33,325 bases of DNA from a virus. This document shows, one piece after another, positions 7,324 through 15,393 of the stretch; the stretch's first letter is position 1, and each line of letters begins with the position of its first letter. The position numbers and the translations under genes were made by a program. A model generated the notes under the pieces. The model ran no database searches, was not told where the DNA came from, and worked only from the letters and a program-made list of their open reading frames with translations. The stretch lies in the IMG/VR virus record IMGVR_UViG_3300031673_000282, positions 1 through 33,325 of that record. The stretch is one strand, 5' to 3'.

Positions 7324-8061
7324 ATGAAAAAGATTATGATCGACCCTGGCCATGGCGGCCGGGACCCTGGAGCAGTGGGACCGAGCGGAGTGCAGGAAAA
7401 GGTTATTACCTTGGCCGTAGTAAAACAGGTGGCCAGTATTTTAGCGCCGGTGGCCGAGGTCAAGCTTACTAGGGATGGAGACATTGCCCTGGGCGCAAAT
7501 TTAAGTGCTGATCTAACCGCTAGGACAAACGCGGCTAACAACTGGGGCGCCGATTGCTTTGTGAGTATCCACTGCAACAGCGCCGCTGATCATAGCGCCC
7601 ACGGCACGGAAACATATCATTATCCCGGCAGCACCCTGGGTGCTGCATTAGCCCAGGCGATCCACAGCAAGCTAATTCCCGCCCTTGGGCTGACGGATAG
7701 GGGCGTAAAAGAGGCTAATTTTGCTGTGCTCCGTCAAAGCAAATGCCCGGCGGCGCTGGTTGAACTAGCTTTTATCTCCAATGTGGCAGAGGAAAAGCTG
7801 TTAAACACTCCGGCATTCCAAGCCAAAGCAGCGCGGGCCGTTGCTGAGGGTATAGCTCAGTTTTTGGGATTGCGATTGCCGGCGGGGGCACTGGCACCGC
7901 CGGCGCTAAATCACGATACTGTGAAAATCCGTATTGGCAACCTTGTGCTGGATGGATTTATCAAGGACGGTAGCACCTATGCTCCAGTCCGGGGCGTTGC
8001 TGAGGCATTGGGACACAAGATTGCCTGGGACGAAAAAAATAAAATGGTGGTGATTGTTTAA
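7324..8061 (+). CDS. N-acetylmuramoyl-L-alanine amidase (endolysin)
   Basis: 245 residues, ATG preceded by AAAGGAG. The Amidase_3 fold is clear. MIDPGHGGRDPGAVG gives the first zinc histidine (H10), EKVITL the glutamate ligand (E25), SIHCNSA the second histidine (H83), and VELAFISN the catalytic glutamate (E147). It cleaves the amide between MurNAc and L-alanine in peptidoglycan to release progeny. The last ~50 residues (TVKIRIGNLVLDGFIKDGS through YAPVRGVAEALG) are a copper-amine-oxidase-like N-terminal domain repeat, which is common on wall enzymes of Peptococcaceae. The holin gene follows without a gap. Confidence 0.93.
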   Translation: MKKIMIDPGHGGRDPGAVGPSGVQEKVITLAVVKQVASILAPVAEVKLTRDGDIALGANLSADLTARTNAANNWGADCFVSIHCNSAADHSAHGTETYHYPGSTLGAALAQAIHSKLIPALGLTDRGVKEANFAVLRQSKCPAALVELAFISNVAEEKLLNTPAFQAKAARAVAEGIAQFLGLRLPAGALAPPALNHDTVKIRIGNLVLDGFIKDGSTYAPVRGVAEALGHKIAWDEKNKMVVIV

Positions 8062-8511
8062 ATGCTTACAATGAGCTTTTTCACAAATCTCTTAGGACAA
8101 GTTATCGCTCCGAAGGTTCTGGCTGCCTTGGGTGGCGCCCTGGCGCTTATCCTGGCGGACTTTGTATTGGGCGTACTAATTGCTATGAAACGAGGCGAAC
8201 TTGACGCCCGTAAACTACCTCAATTTTTGCAGACCAGTGTGCTGCCCTATATGGGATCTCTGGTGTTGCTGGCTTTGTTTGTTGGGGTATCACCGGTGCT
8301 TGAAACGATTTTCTTTACAGTAACTGCAGCCGTGGGGTTAAAATATTTAGCCGATATTAAAGATAAACTGGCTGGGATATTTACCGGACTTGTGCTGCAG
8401 AATCCTGTGGCAGTAAAAACGGCACCGGTACCAGCACAGGACCTATTAGCTAAACCCCAGGTACAGATTAACGATGCGCAGCCGCGTGCTCCGGATGCGT
8501 CAGCTCAATAA
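8062..8511 (+). CDS. Phage holin
   Basis: 149 residues from ATG 8062, directly after the amidase stop; ATG 8071 is an alternative start. Three hydrophobic segments are visible (AALGGALALILADFVLGVLI, PYMGSLVLLALFVGV, TIFFTVTAAVGLKYLADI) with a charged loop KRGELDARKLPQFLQT between the first two. This is the layout of the phage holin family often annotated next to Firmicutes amidases. It forms membrane lesions that let the endolysin reach the wall. The C-terminal ~40 residues are a hydrophilic P/A/Q-rich tail. A strong terminator follows. Confidence 0.85.
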   Translation: MLTMSFFTNLLGQVIAPKVLAALGGALALILADFVLGVLIAMKRGELDARKLPQFLQTSVLPYMGSLVLLALFVGVSPVLETIFFTVTAAVGLKYLADIKDKLAGIFTGLVLQNPVAVKTAPVPAQDLLAKPQVQINDAQPRAPDASAQ

Positions 8512-8530
8512 TTTAACGATGTAAACGACA

Positions 8531-8559
8531 AGCCCCGGCCTAGTGCTGGGGCTTTTTTT
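8531..8559 (+). terminator. Rho-independent terminator after the lysis operon
   Basis: AGCCCC (8531-8536) pairs with GGGGCT (8548-8553) and is followed by a run of T. It ends the late (tail-lysis) transcript and separates it from the accessory block. Confidence 0.9.
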
Positions 8560-8578
8560 ATTTTGTGGCAATACATAA

Positions 8579-8608
8579 TTGCAATTGTTTATATTTGTGT
8601 ATATACTT
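8579..8608 (+). promoter_or_regulatory. Promoter with operator-like TTGTGTATATAC
   Basis: TTGCAA (8579-8584), 18 bases, TATACT (8603-8608). The 12-mer TTGTGTATATAC (8595-8606) overlaps the -10 element and recurs, in the opposite orientation, at 8860 and 15433. It is likely a shared regulator binding site. Confidence 0.55.
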
Positions 8609-8626
8609 ATGTGAGAGGTGATTTTT

Positions 8627-8809
8627 ATGGAGAACAAACAGCAAACCGAAACCAAGGCAAGTGCAGGGCGTCCGGCCCCACCAGGCGGCAGGCGTAAAGG
8701 ACGCTGCATTAAGGCTAATGATATGGAGTGGGAGCTAATCAAAAAGAAGGCCGAAGAGGCAGGCATGAACGCCAGTGATTATATCAGAAAAAAAGTTTTA
8801 GATAGTTAA
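8627..8809 (+). CDS. Small ribbon-helix-helix-like protein (possible regulator)
   Basis: 60 residues; ATG 8627 fits GAGAGGTGA just upstream better than the GTG at 8618. A basic, proline/glycine-rich N-terminal arm (GRPAPPGGRRKGR) is followed by a core NDMEWELIKKKAEEAGMNASDYIRKKVLDS. That core resembles the Arc/CopG/MobC ribbon-helix-helix pattern (strand, helix, turn GMNASDYIR, helix). Such proteins act as repressors or relaxase accessory factors. No relaxase is nearby, and the gene sits behind an operator-like promoter that recurs at two neighbouring operons, so an autoregulated repressor is the best guess. Confidence 0.6.
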   Translation: MENKQQTETKASAGRPAPPGGRRKGRCIKANDMEWELIKKKAEEAGMNASDYIRKKVLDS

Positions 8810-8821
8810 ATATTCCTCCAT

Positions 8822-8871
8822 TTGTGTATTGACACAATTATATGTTAGCACTATAATAGGTATATACACAA
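8822..8871 (+). promoter_or_regulatory. Strong promoter with palindromic operator
   Basis: TTGACA (8829-8834), 17 bases, TATAAT (8852-8857). The -35 is embedded in TTGTGTATTGACACAA (8822-8837), whose arms TTGTGT/ACACAA are inverted. GTATATACACAA (8860-8871) lies just downstream of the -10. The same arrangement recurs at 15394-15444. It drives the accessory operon starting at 8894. Confidence 0.8.
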
Positions 8872-8893
8872 TTACAGAGAGGGGGCGGTAATA

Positions 8894-9160
8894 ATGGCTA
8901 AAGTAACAAAGAGCGTTATCCGTGAGGAAGTAAAAAACAGGATTATGGAAAGAGGATTTAAAGTTATCGTAAAATCTACCAAAAAGTTTTGGGCCGTTAA
9001 AAATATTACCAAAAAGGAAATCAAATCCCTGCTAGAGGAAATCACTGCACTACTTAAAGTTATTGGGCTAGATGGCGGATCAACCAAACCTATCACTTTT
9101 TCCTACGCTCTTTTGAATGAAACCAAGTCCGGCGCTGCCGGTATCAGTATCGAAATATAA
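8894..9160 (+). CDS. Hypothetical protein, first gene of the accessory operon
   Basis: 88 residues from ATG 8894 behind GAGAGGGGGCGG. A lysine-rich, mostly helical N-terminal two-thirds (SVIREEVKNRIMERGFKVIVK, ITKKEIKSLLEEITALLKVIG) is followed by a beta-like end (PITFSYALLNETKSGAAGISIEI). No known family is recognised. As the promoter-proximal gene of the operon leading to the SNF2 helicase it may be functionally linked, but its small size and lack of motifs prevent a call. Confidence 0.65.
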   Translation: MAKVTKSVIREEVKNRIMERGFKVIVKSTKKFWAVKNITKKEIKSLLEEITALLKVIGLDGGSTKPITFSYALLNETKSGAAGISIEI

Positions 9161-9184
9161 ATATAGAAGGGAGGTTTATTTAAA

Positions 9185-9397
9185 GTGAAAAATTACCAGG
9201 AAACTTCTGTTGAAGAATTAGTTGCAATCGGCAAGGAAAGTCGGGAAAGGTTACTCCAATTCATGATTAATGCTCAATCCGCTGCCGGCAAAGATAACGA
9301 ACTCCACCCTGATTTTATGGATACCTTATTTGATGCACTGGAAGAGCTTGGCTGGGATCAGAATACTTTTGTAAAGGAGTGGACTGACCGTGGCTAA
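9185..9397 (+). CDS. Small hypothetical protein
   Basis: 70 residues from GTG 9185, with GGGAGG upstream (9170-9175). It is acidic and helical (SVEELVAIGKESRERLLQFMIN; MDTLFDALEELGWDQNTFVKEW). Its end overlaps the next gene by eight bases, so the two are probably translationally coupled. No family recognised. Confidence 0.65.
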   Translation: MKNYQETSVEELVAIGKESRERLLQFMINAQSAAGKDNELHPDFMDTLFDALEELGWDQNTFVKEWTDRG

Positions 9398-10547
9398 ATA
9401 TACGGTTACCCGCTCCTGCGGGCATGAAGAGGTCGTTGCCCTATTTGGACCCAACAGGGACCGGGAATGGCGTTTAGAAAATGTCGAACCCAACAAGCTT
9501 TGTTACGAGTGCTACCAAATAGCACTGGTCGAACAACGCGAAAAAGCCAACCGCGAAGCTGCCGAGGCGGCCAAGGAAATGGCGCTACCGGCACTGACTG
9601 GATCTGAAAAGCAGATTGCCTGGGCCGAAACTATCAGGCAAAAACTTATGACCGATTTGGATGAATTTATATTTAGGAGCATCAAGAAGGAACGCCGTAA
9701 CGACCCTCAAATATTGGCTGCGTTAGACCAAATTAAACGCAAAACTGAAGCTCGCTGGTGGATTGATCATCGTAATGTTGATGTGTCCTATGAATTTAGG
9801 AACCTACTAGAAGAAGCGGCAAAAGAAGTAAAAAATGAACAAATGAAACCAGCACCTGAAGTTATAGCCGAAGCTAAAACCGAAGCCACCGTCAGACCTG
9901 AGAATTCCGTTACTGAAACGGTTGCTGAAATCAGGGCGCTGGAAAACAGCATTGAAATTGTTTTCCCGGAAAAACGCGACGACTTCAGGGGGTTAGTTAA
10001 GCAGGATTTGAAAATGAAGTGGGACGGCAAGTGGGTCCGCAAGCTGAGCGGCTTAAATGGATCTCCCATAAACAGGGCAGCAGAAGCAGGGCACAGACTG
10101 TTGACAGCCGGGTTCATAATTAGGATTTTCGACGAAAATATCAGGCAGAAAGCAATTTCCGGTGACTACAAACCGGAATGCACCCGATGGATACTTGTTA
10201 TTGCTGAAGGTAGCAAACACGCTGGCTGGTTCGCTATTAAGTGGAATAGGGAAAAGGATGACTTTTATAAAGCATCAAGAGCGCTGAAGAGTAGCAGGTG
10301 GAGCAATCCGTATACGGTAGTACCGCCTGAGCAATTCGAAGAAGTTTTAGATTTCGCTGATATGTACGGTTTTAAGTTAGATAAAAATGCTAGGAAAGTT
10401 GCCGATGCTGCAAGGCAAGCCAAAGATAATGCGCTAATTGCCAGGGTTGAAGCACCCAAGGAACAGGAATCCATTGTAACCAGAGGGAAACCACCGGTGC
10501 TAGATGTACCCACAGGAGTTGGTGTAGCCGATGAATTTAAAGACTGA
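9390..10547 (+). CDS. Zinc-finger-containing protein linked to SNF2 helicase
   Basis: 385 residues from GTG 9390, overlapping the previous stop. The N-terminus (C10-G-H...C36-x-x-C39) is a zinc-ribbon-like motif. It is followed by an Ala/Glu-rich helix and ALTGSEKQIAWAETIRQKL, a motif seen in several mobile-element proteins of Firmicutes. The middle (~130-180) is low-complexity E/A/K. The C-terminal domain (WDGKWVRKLSGLNGSPINRAAE through WSNPYTVVPPEQFEEVLDFADMYGFKL) is folded and aromatic. It overlaps the helicase start by 17 bases, suggesting the two products act together, for instance as a DNA- or substrate-recognition partner. Function unknown. Confidence 0.65.
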   Translation: MAKYTVTRSCGHEEVVALFGPNRDREWRLENVEPNKLCYECYQIALVEQREKANREAAEAAKEMALPALTGSEKQIAWAETIRQKLMTDLDEFIFRSIKKERRNDPQILAALDQIKRKTEARWWIDHRNVDVSYEFRNLLEEAAKEVKNEQMKPAPEVIAEAKTEATVRPENSVTETVAEIRALENSIEIVFPEKRDDFRGLVKQDLKMKWDGKWVRKLSGLNGSPINRAAEAGHRLLTAGFIIRIFDENIRQKAISGDYKPECTRWILVIAEGSKHAGWFAIKWNREKDDFYKASRALKSSRWSNPYTVVPPEQFEEVLDFADMYGFKLDKNARKVADAARQAKDNALIARVEAPKEQESIVTRGKPPVLDVPTGVGVADEFKD

Positions 10548-11943
10548 GTTAATGCCGCACCAGGTAGCCGCGGTGAACAAGGTCCTGCCATCTAGGATCG
10601 GGGCCTTGTTTATGGAAATGGGCACGGGCAAAAGTCGCACAGCTATTGAGCTTGTAAATAACAGATTTGAGCGCATCGACAAGGCGATATGGTTCTGCCC
10701 GGTAAGCCTAAAGGAAACTGTTCGGCAGGAAATACTGAAACATACTGATTGTACCAGCGCTGACATCCACGTATTTAACGACCGCACGACGGAGCGCAAT
10801 TTGCCACGGGTTTTCTGGTATGTGGTAGGCATAGAGTCCATGAGCGCAAGTATGCGGGTGGTGCTGGCTGCAGATAAACTTATCACCACCAGAACATTTG
10901 TAATACTGGATGAAAGTAGTTACATAAAGGGCCACAACGCAAAACGTACCCTGCGCCTTACCAAGTTGGCAGAAAAAGCCCGGTATAGGTTGATATTAAC
11001 CGGGACGCCGCTATCTCAGGGAGTGGTTGATCTGTTTGCTCAGATGCGCTTCCTGAGTCCAAAGATACTAGGTTATAACTCCTTTTACAGTTTTGCTGCA
11101 AACCATCTGGAGTATTCAGATCGCTTTCATGGCATGATCGTCCGAGCACACAACACAAAGTATCTGGCCGCAAAAATAGCGCCATACACGTACCAGGTTA
11201 CAAAGGACGAGTGCCTGGATCTGCCTGACAAACTTTACGCTACACGGTATTTTTATATGTCAGAAGAACAACGGCTATATTATGAAATGGCCAAGGATGA
11301 GATATTGTCAATGATCGACGACAATACCGACAGCATTGATATATTCAGACTGTTTGGCGTGCTGCAGCAGATTGTTTGTGGTTTCTGGAACCGGAGAATT
11401 AAGCGCGGCAAGTTTAAGTTTTTAGAGTTTGAGCACGATCGCATTGAAATGCTCATGAGTATTGTTTATAGCATACCACGTACCGAGAAAGTTATAATCT
11501 GGTGCAAGTACCGGTATGACATAGAGTGTGTATCTGCTGCGTTAAAAAGCACTTTTGACCAGGATGCAGTTGCCTTGTACTACGGTGATTTAAACGAGAA
11601 GTGGAGGAACATCGAGGAAGGACGTTTCCATGCTGATGCCAGGTTCTTCGTTGGCACCCAGCAATGTGGTGGACATGGACTGACGCTCAACGAGGCCCAC
11701 CACGTTATATTTTACAACAACGCATTTAAGTATTCGGAGCGACTGCAGGCTGAGGATCGCTGCCACCGGATCGGCCAGGAACACAAGGTTACATATATAG
11801 ATATCCACTGTTGCAACAGCATAGATGACAGGATAGAAACAGCTCTGGCCAATAAGGGAAGCGCCGTAAATGAGTTTAGGTCTGAGGTTGAAAAAGTAAA
11901 GGATAAAAAAGGCGCACTGAAGGAGTTGATTAAGTCACTATGA
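10531..11943 (+). CDS. SNF2-family (superfamily 2) helicase/ATPase
   Basis: 470 residues. Motif I is MGTGKSRT (residues 30-37), motif II is ILDES (125-129; DESS rather than DEAH), motif III-like is LTGTP (156-160), and motif VI is EDRCHRIGQ (408-416), the RxGQ form typical of SNF2/RAD54-like translocases. It couples ATP hydrolysis to movement along double-stranded DNA. It is compact, without long insertions, as in phage SNF2 proteins. The stop overlaps the next start (ATGA). The neighbours (a PAPS reductase, ParB and methyltransferase set) suggest the helicase serves DNA modification or discrimination rather than replication. Confidence 0.9.
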   Translation: MNLKTELMPHQVAAVNKVLPSRIGALFMEMGTGKSRTAIELVNNRFERIDKAIWFCPVSLKETVRQEILKHTDCTSADIHVFNDRTTERNLPRVFWYVVGIESMSASMRVVLAADKLITTRTFVILDESSYIKGHNAKRTLRLTKLAEKARYRLILTGTPLSQGVVDLFAQMRFLSPKILGYNSFYSFAANHLEYSDRFHGMIVRAHNTKYLAAKIAPYTYQVTKDECLDLPDKLYATRYFYMSEEQRLYYEMAKDEILSMIDDNTDSIDIFRLFGVLQQIVCGFWNRRIKRGKFKFLEFEHDRIEMLMSIVYSIPRTEKVIIWCKYRYDIECVSAALKSTFDQDAVALYYGDLNEKWRNIEEGRFHADARFFVGTQQCGGHGLTLNEAHHVIFYNNAFKYSERLQAEDRCHRIGQEHKVTYIDIHCCNSIDDRIETALANKGSAVNEFRSEVEKVKDKKGALKELIKSL

Positions 11944-12815
11944 TACGAATAGGTCTAGGTCCACGGGAGAAGCAAAAGGTGGTTGACAAGTATCTGGGGG
12001 ACCATGAAATTAAAAAGATATACTGCTTTTATTTTAAAAAGTTTCCGAGCAAGTTTAAAGTGGACTGCGAGATTGAGTATATCGAGTATGCAGATATCGA
12101 AATGTATAAGTTTTTCTACCGGCTACTGGAGGAGGTAGACGAGAAAAGCCTGATCATCATGGATGGCTGCCTGCGGACGCAAAAACGGAGCGAACTAATT
12201 TATAACTGTGCCCACCATTATTTAAACCAAACACCGCACCGGATTGTCTTTGAGTTTTTCCCGATTATCGAATCTAAACAGGATTTTATGATTCTGCTCG
12301 ATTTTGAGAACAAAGGTAAATACAAGGGTAAATCTTTTGACTACGTTTATCTGCAGAACGAGGATATAAAAATCAAGCCTTTTAGGATCAAGCTGGACAC
12401 TATCAATGTGGAGATAACGGATAAGGATCGGGAGCGGTACGAAAAGAAAAAGGAACAGCTTTTTGATAACCTGGGCGAGAAGGACCCGGACACGGTACCA
12501 CGCACCCTGCAGCTCCTGGTCGGAGACATGAAACGGAAGGCGATTAAACCAGACAAGATGTATGTTGCGCGAAATAAGCGGTTTAAGTTGGGCAATGTGA
12601 AAACTTACGATGAAATAACCAAGCAGGGTGACTATATTGTCATTGATACTCATTACCGCCGGCTTAATTTTAATGACTTCTTAAAAACCACAAAGATAAA
12701 CAGGGTTAAATACCTCAGCACTATTTTACCAATTGATAATGTTATTATTACCGAGTTTTCAAAGTGGAAAGCGAGGCTTGATTCCATCTATGCTCAGGCA
12801 AACTTATATAAATAA
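11940..12815 (+). CDS. Unknown protein encoded between SNF2 helicase and PAPS reductase
   Basis: 291 residues, ATG overlapping the helicase TGA. The first ~120 residues look like an alpha/beta core (KIYCFYFKKFPSKF, KSLIIMDGCLRTQKRSELIYNCAHHYL, PHRIVFEFFPII). The C-terminal part is charged (DKDRERYEKKKEQLFDNLGEKDP). It is not recognised as any known family. The MDGCLR and CAHH segments could hold metal or nucleotide ligands, but this is speculation. Overlaps at both ends (four bases with the helicase, about 26 bases with the next gene) show tight coupling in the operon, so it probably belongs to the same complex. Confidence 0.75.
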   Translation: MIRIGLGPREKQKVVDKYLGDHEIKKIYCFYFKKFPSKFKVDCEIEYIEYADIEMYKFFYRLLEEVDEKSLIIMDGCLRTQKRSELIYNCAHHYLNQTPHRIVFEFFPIIESKQDFMILLDFENKGKYKGKSFDYVYLQNEDIKIKPFRIKLDTINVEITDKDRERYEKKKEQLFDNLGEKDPDTVPRTLQLLVGDMKRKAIKPDKMYVARNKRFKLGNVKTYDEITKQGDYIVIDTHYRRLNFNDFLKTTKINRVKYLSTILPIDNVIITEFSKWKARLDSIYAQANLYK

Positions 12816-13908
12816 GACCGTTTTAGATGCGGCCAGGGAGCGTATAGCCTATATATTCGACGAGTTTGAGAACATCATAGTATCTATCAGTGGTGGCAAA
12901 GATAGCACCGTTCTGGCCCACCTGGCTCTTCTGGAGGCCAACCGGCGCGGGCGTAAGGTTGGTATCTTTTTTCTGGACGAGGAAGTTGTTTATGACAGCA
13001 CAATCAAGCAGATTGAGTATGTGATGTCTATGTACCCGGAGAACGCAACCAAGTTGTGGCTGCAGGTTGAGTTTTACCTGACTAACGCGGCCAGCTTGAC
13101 CGAAAGCCAGTTGAAATGCTGGGAGCACGGTAAAAGCCATTTGTGGTTACGCAAAAAGAATCCGCAGGCCATTTGGCATAAACCGTGGGATCAGGCAAAG
13201 GAAACGGTTCGCGATAAAAACAAAGGTTTTGGATTTTACGATGCGCTGGAAAACTTCCAGAACTCCCGGGAGAATACCGCTTTCCTTGTTGGATTACGAG
13301 CCACCGAAAGCCCGAACCGGTGGAGGGCGGTGTCTAAAAATCCAGGTTACAAAGATGTCTTTTGGTGTACAAAAATGAAACACGGAAACGTGTCAATGTA
13401 CCCACTCTATGACTGGAACTTCCACGATGTCTGGAAGTACATTTATGATACCGGGCTGAAGTACTCCAAAATTTACGATTACATGCACAAGAAGGGTATG
13501 GGCATACAGGAGATCCGGGTTTCCAGCCTGATCCACGAGAAATCATTTAAGGCGCTAGTGGAGCTGCCGGAGTTTGAACCAAAAACCTATAATAGATTAC
13601 TGAAGCGGGTTAAGGGCATTAGCATCGGTAATCTGTACGGCAAAGACAGTAAGATGCTGAAGGTCCAAAAGCTGCCCAAAAACTTCAAGACGTGGCTGGA
13701 ATACCGTGACTTTTTACTGCAAACTTACCCGGACCAGGAGAAGAAACCAATATTTGAAAAGCGGTTTAAAAAGCACTTAGAGAATCGCTATGTGGCCCGT
13801 CAGCAATGCCGGCAACTGGTGCTAAATGATTACGAGAATAATCTACCGATTGATAATAAACCGGATCCCCGGGAAGCGACTATAAAGAAATGGAGGGAAT
13901 TGCTTTGA
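12790..13908 (+). CDS. PAPS-reductase-family ATP pyrophosphatase, IbrA-like (DUF3440)
   Basis: Start set at ATG 12790 (upstream codons overlap the previous gene without a better ribosome site). 372 residues. The PP-loop SISGGKDST (33-41) binds ATP, followed by LAHLALLEANRRGRKVGIFFLDEE. A conserved C-terminal half includes YPLYDWNFHDVWKYIYDTGLKYSKIYD and MGIQEIRVSSLIHEKSFKAL, as in IbrA/DUF3440 proteins. The wider family adenylates substrates for sulfur transfer (CysH, DndC). The adjacent ParB gene makes an IbrA-IbrB type pair. Substrate unknown; a DNA sulfur or base modification is inferred from context only. Confidence 0.82.
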   Translation: MLRQTYINKTVLDAARERIAYIFDEFENIIVSISGGKDSTVLAHLALLEANRRGRKVGIFFLDEEVVYDSTIKQIEYVMSMYPENATKLWLQVEFYLTNAASLTESQLKCWEHGKSHLWLRKKNPQAIWHKPWDQAKETVRDKNKGFGFYDALENFQNSRENTAFLVGLRATESPNRWRAVSKNPGYKDVFWCTKMKHGNVSMYPLYDWNFHDVWKYIYDTGLKYSKIYDYMHKKGMGIQEIRVSSLIHEKSFKALVELPEFEPKTYNRLLKRVKGISIGNLYGKDSKMLKVQKLPKNFKTWLEYRDFLLQTYPDQEKKPIFEKRFKKHLENRYVARQQCRQLVLNDYENNLPIDNKPDPREATIKKWRELL

Positions 13909-14441
13909 TTATTAAAAGCAAAAAGGGACCGATTAAGCTGCCGTGTTTGAAGGTGCAAGTTGTGGATATAGATATGGTCCACGCCAATAACTATAACCCC
14001 AACGAGGTAGCCGATAATAACATGGCGCTGCTGGAAGAATCCATCATGGCAAACGGTTTTTGTTTCCCCGTGGTTACGGTTTGGGACCCTGACTTGGAAA
14101 AATACATCATCGTGGACGGATTCCACCGTTATCTTATATTCCGTGATCATTTAGGAGCAAAGCAACTGCCCATAATTGTGCTGGATCACGACATAAGCCA
14201 GCGCATGGCGGCCACGGTCCAGTTTAATCGGGCCAGGGGCGTCCATCAGGTGGAACTTATGGGCGACCTTGTGCAGGCACTGGTGCAGCAGGGCGTTGAT
14301 GACGCCGACATAGCGCAGCGCCTGGGCATGGAAGAGGAAGAAGTTTACCGCCTGAAGCAGATCACCGGCATTGCGGAGCTGTTTAAAAACCAAATATACT
14401 CAAAAGCATGGGAAATGGTCGAGGTGGATGAAAGTGCCTAA
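13905..14441 (+). CDS. ParB/IbrB-like nuclease-fold protein
   Basis: TTG 13905 is chosen because GGAGGG lies 8-13 bases upstream; it overlaps the PAPS-reductase stop. 178 residues. The ParB N-terminal domain is clear: a segment with NNYNPNEVADNNMALLEESIMANGF (residues ~28-52, described) and the phosphate-binding DGFHRYL (71-77). A helix-turn-helix-like part follows (DADIAQRLGMEEEEVYRLKQITGI). ParB domains are now known as nucleotide (CTP/ATP)-using switches. The closest arrangement is IbrB next to IbrA. It is much shorter than chromosomal ParB and lacks a ParA partner, so plasmid partition is unlikely. Confidence 0.82.
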   Translation: MIIKSKKGPIKLPCLKVQVVDIDMVHANNYNPNEVADNNMALLEESIMANGFCFPVVTVWDPDLEKYIIVDGFHRYLIFRDHLGAKQLPIIVLDHDISQRMAATVQFNRARGVHQVELMGDLVQALVQQGVDDADIAQRLGMEEEEVYRLKQITGIAELFKNQIYSKAWEMVEVDESA

Positions 14442-15078
14442 GTGGAATTATGGGGATGCCTATTTACGGCATCCTATCGGTGAGAATCAAATAGCAGTAT
14501 TCGAGGACGGCAGCGCGGTTAAAGTACATAACATCTTTGATCCGCTGCCTGACTTTATGCGGCATGCCGACTTGATTTTTGTTGACCCTCCGTGGAACCT
14601 AGGGAACCTGAATACGTTTTATACTAAGGCCGGCCGGGAGGACAAACAGGACAGCTTTAAAAACTTCTACCGCTGCCTTTTTTATCACATCAATAGTATA
14701 TCGCCCAAAACCTGTTACGTGGAAGTTGGAAAGCAATATCTGGCCGAATTTATCATGGAGATGAGCGGTATTTTTAAATATGTCACTTTTTATAATAGCT
14801 CATACTATCACAGCAAAGATAAAATTTGTTATGTTGTCCGGGGCAGCAATAAAGCAAAGAAGCCAGCCCTGGATTATATGGACGAGGAAGATATAATCTC
14901 CTGGGTGTGCGAGCATGAAGCATATGATTGCATTGGTGATCTTTGTATGGGTCGGGGCCTAGTTGGGTTACACGCTCACAAAAACGGCAGGAAGTTTGTT
15001 GGCACCGAACTAAATCATAAGCGACTATCGGTACTACTGGAAAAGATAGAAAGTAACTACATATTAAAGGAGTGTTGA
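14428..15078 (+). CDS. DNA methyltransferase (N6-adenine / N4-cytosine type, permuted motifs)
   Basis: 216 residues from ATG 14428; GTG 14434, six bases after GAGGTGG, is an equally good start. DPPWNL (53-58) is catalytic motif IV, and DLCMGRGLVGLHAHKNGRKFVG (from residue 171) resembles the SAM-binding motif I region followed by an acidic TELN. Motif IV before motif I is the beta-class order. It transfers a methyl group from SAM to adenine N6 or cytosine N4. It overlaps the ParB gene. No restriction endonuclease is adjacent, so it would be an orphan or part of the helicase-PAPS-ParB set. Target recognition domain is not obvious. Confidence 0.8.
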   Translation: MKVPKWNYGDAYLRHPIGENQIAVFEDGSAVKVHNIFDPLPDFMRHADLIFVDPPWNLGNLNTFYTKAGREDKQDSFKNFYRCLFYHINSISPKTCYVEVGKQYLAEFIMEMSGIFKYVTFYNSSYYHSKDKICYVVRGSNKAKKPALDYMDEEDIISWVCEHEAYDCIGDLCMGRGLVGLHAHKNGRKFVGTELNHKRLSVLLEKIESNYILKEC

Positions 15079-15080
15079 TT

Positions 15081-15380
15081 TTGAGAAAGAGTCTAAGCGA
15101 CATAGAGCATATGGTACGGAAATGCCCGTATCCCGGCCAGATGCCGGATGAGTTGCAGCCATACCATTATTACATACTAGACTCTGGCCATGCCATTATG
15201 TGCGTCCTACAGGTGCATTTGAAGGAAGCAACCGGTAATATGGATGACTACGAGGTACCGGTGCCGGTCAAGTACGTACTGGAAAAGGGGTACCGGTTTG
15301 TGGATGGCTATGTAGTAGTTGATGCTGATTACAGCATGGAAATTGGCCTGATAGTAGATGATAAATACACAGAATTTTAG
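15081..15380 (+). CDS. Hypothetical protein, last gene of the modification-like operon
   Basis: 99 residues from TTG 15081, eight bases after AAAGGAG; it follows the methyltransferase stop by two bases. The chain is beta-rich after residue 25 (HYYILDSGHAIMCVLQVHLKEA; VPVPVKYVLEKGYRFVDGYVVVDADYS). No motif is recognised. Its position suggests it belongs to the operon. Confidence 0.6.
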   Translation: MRKSLSDIEHMVRKCPYPGQMPDELQPYHYYILDSGHAIMCVLQVHLKEATGNMDDYEVPVPVKYVLEKGYRFVDGYVVVDADYSMEIGLIVDDKYTEF

Positions 15381-15393
15381 TAAAATATCTTAA

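Noticed and set aside
12222-12653. Minus-strand frame inside the unknown 291-residue gene
   Set aside because: Overlaps a better-supported + strand gene with overlapping operon ends; no ribosome site.
13890-13904. Earlier ATG 13890 for the ParB-like gene
   Set aside because: It lies immediately before GGAGGG, which serves TTG 13905 with correct spacing.
13905-14441. Plasmid/phage partition ParB
   Set aside because: No ParA, no parS-like repeats and short length; an IbrB-like partner of the PAPS-reductase gene fits better.
14428-15078. Type II restriction-modification system
   Set aside because: No neighbouring gene shows an endonuclease motif; the methyltransferase fits better as a member of the SNF2-PAPS-ParB set.
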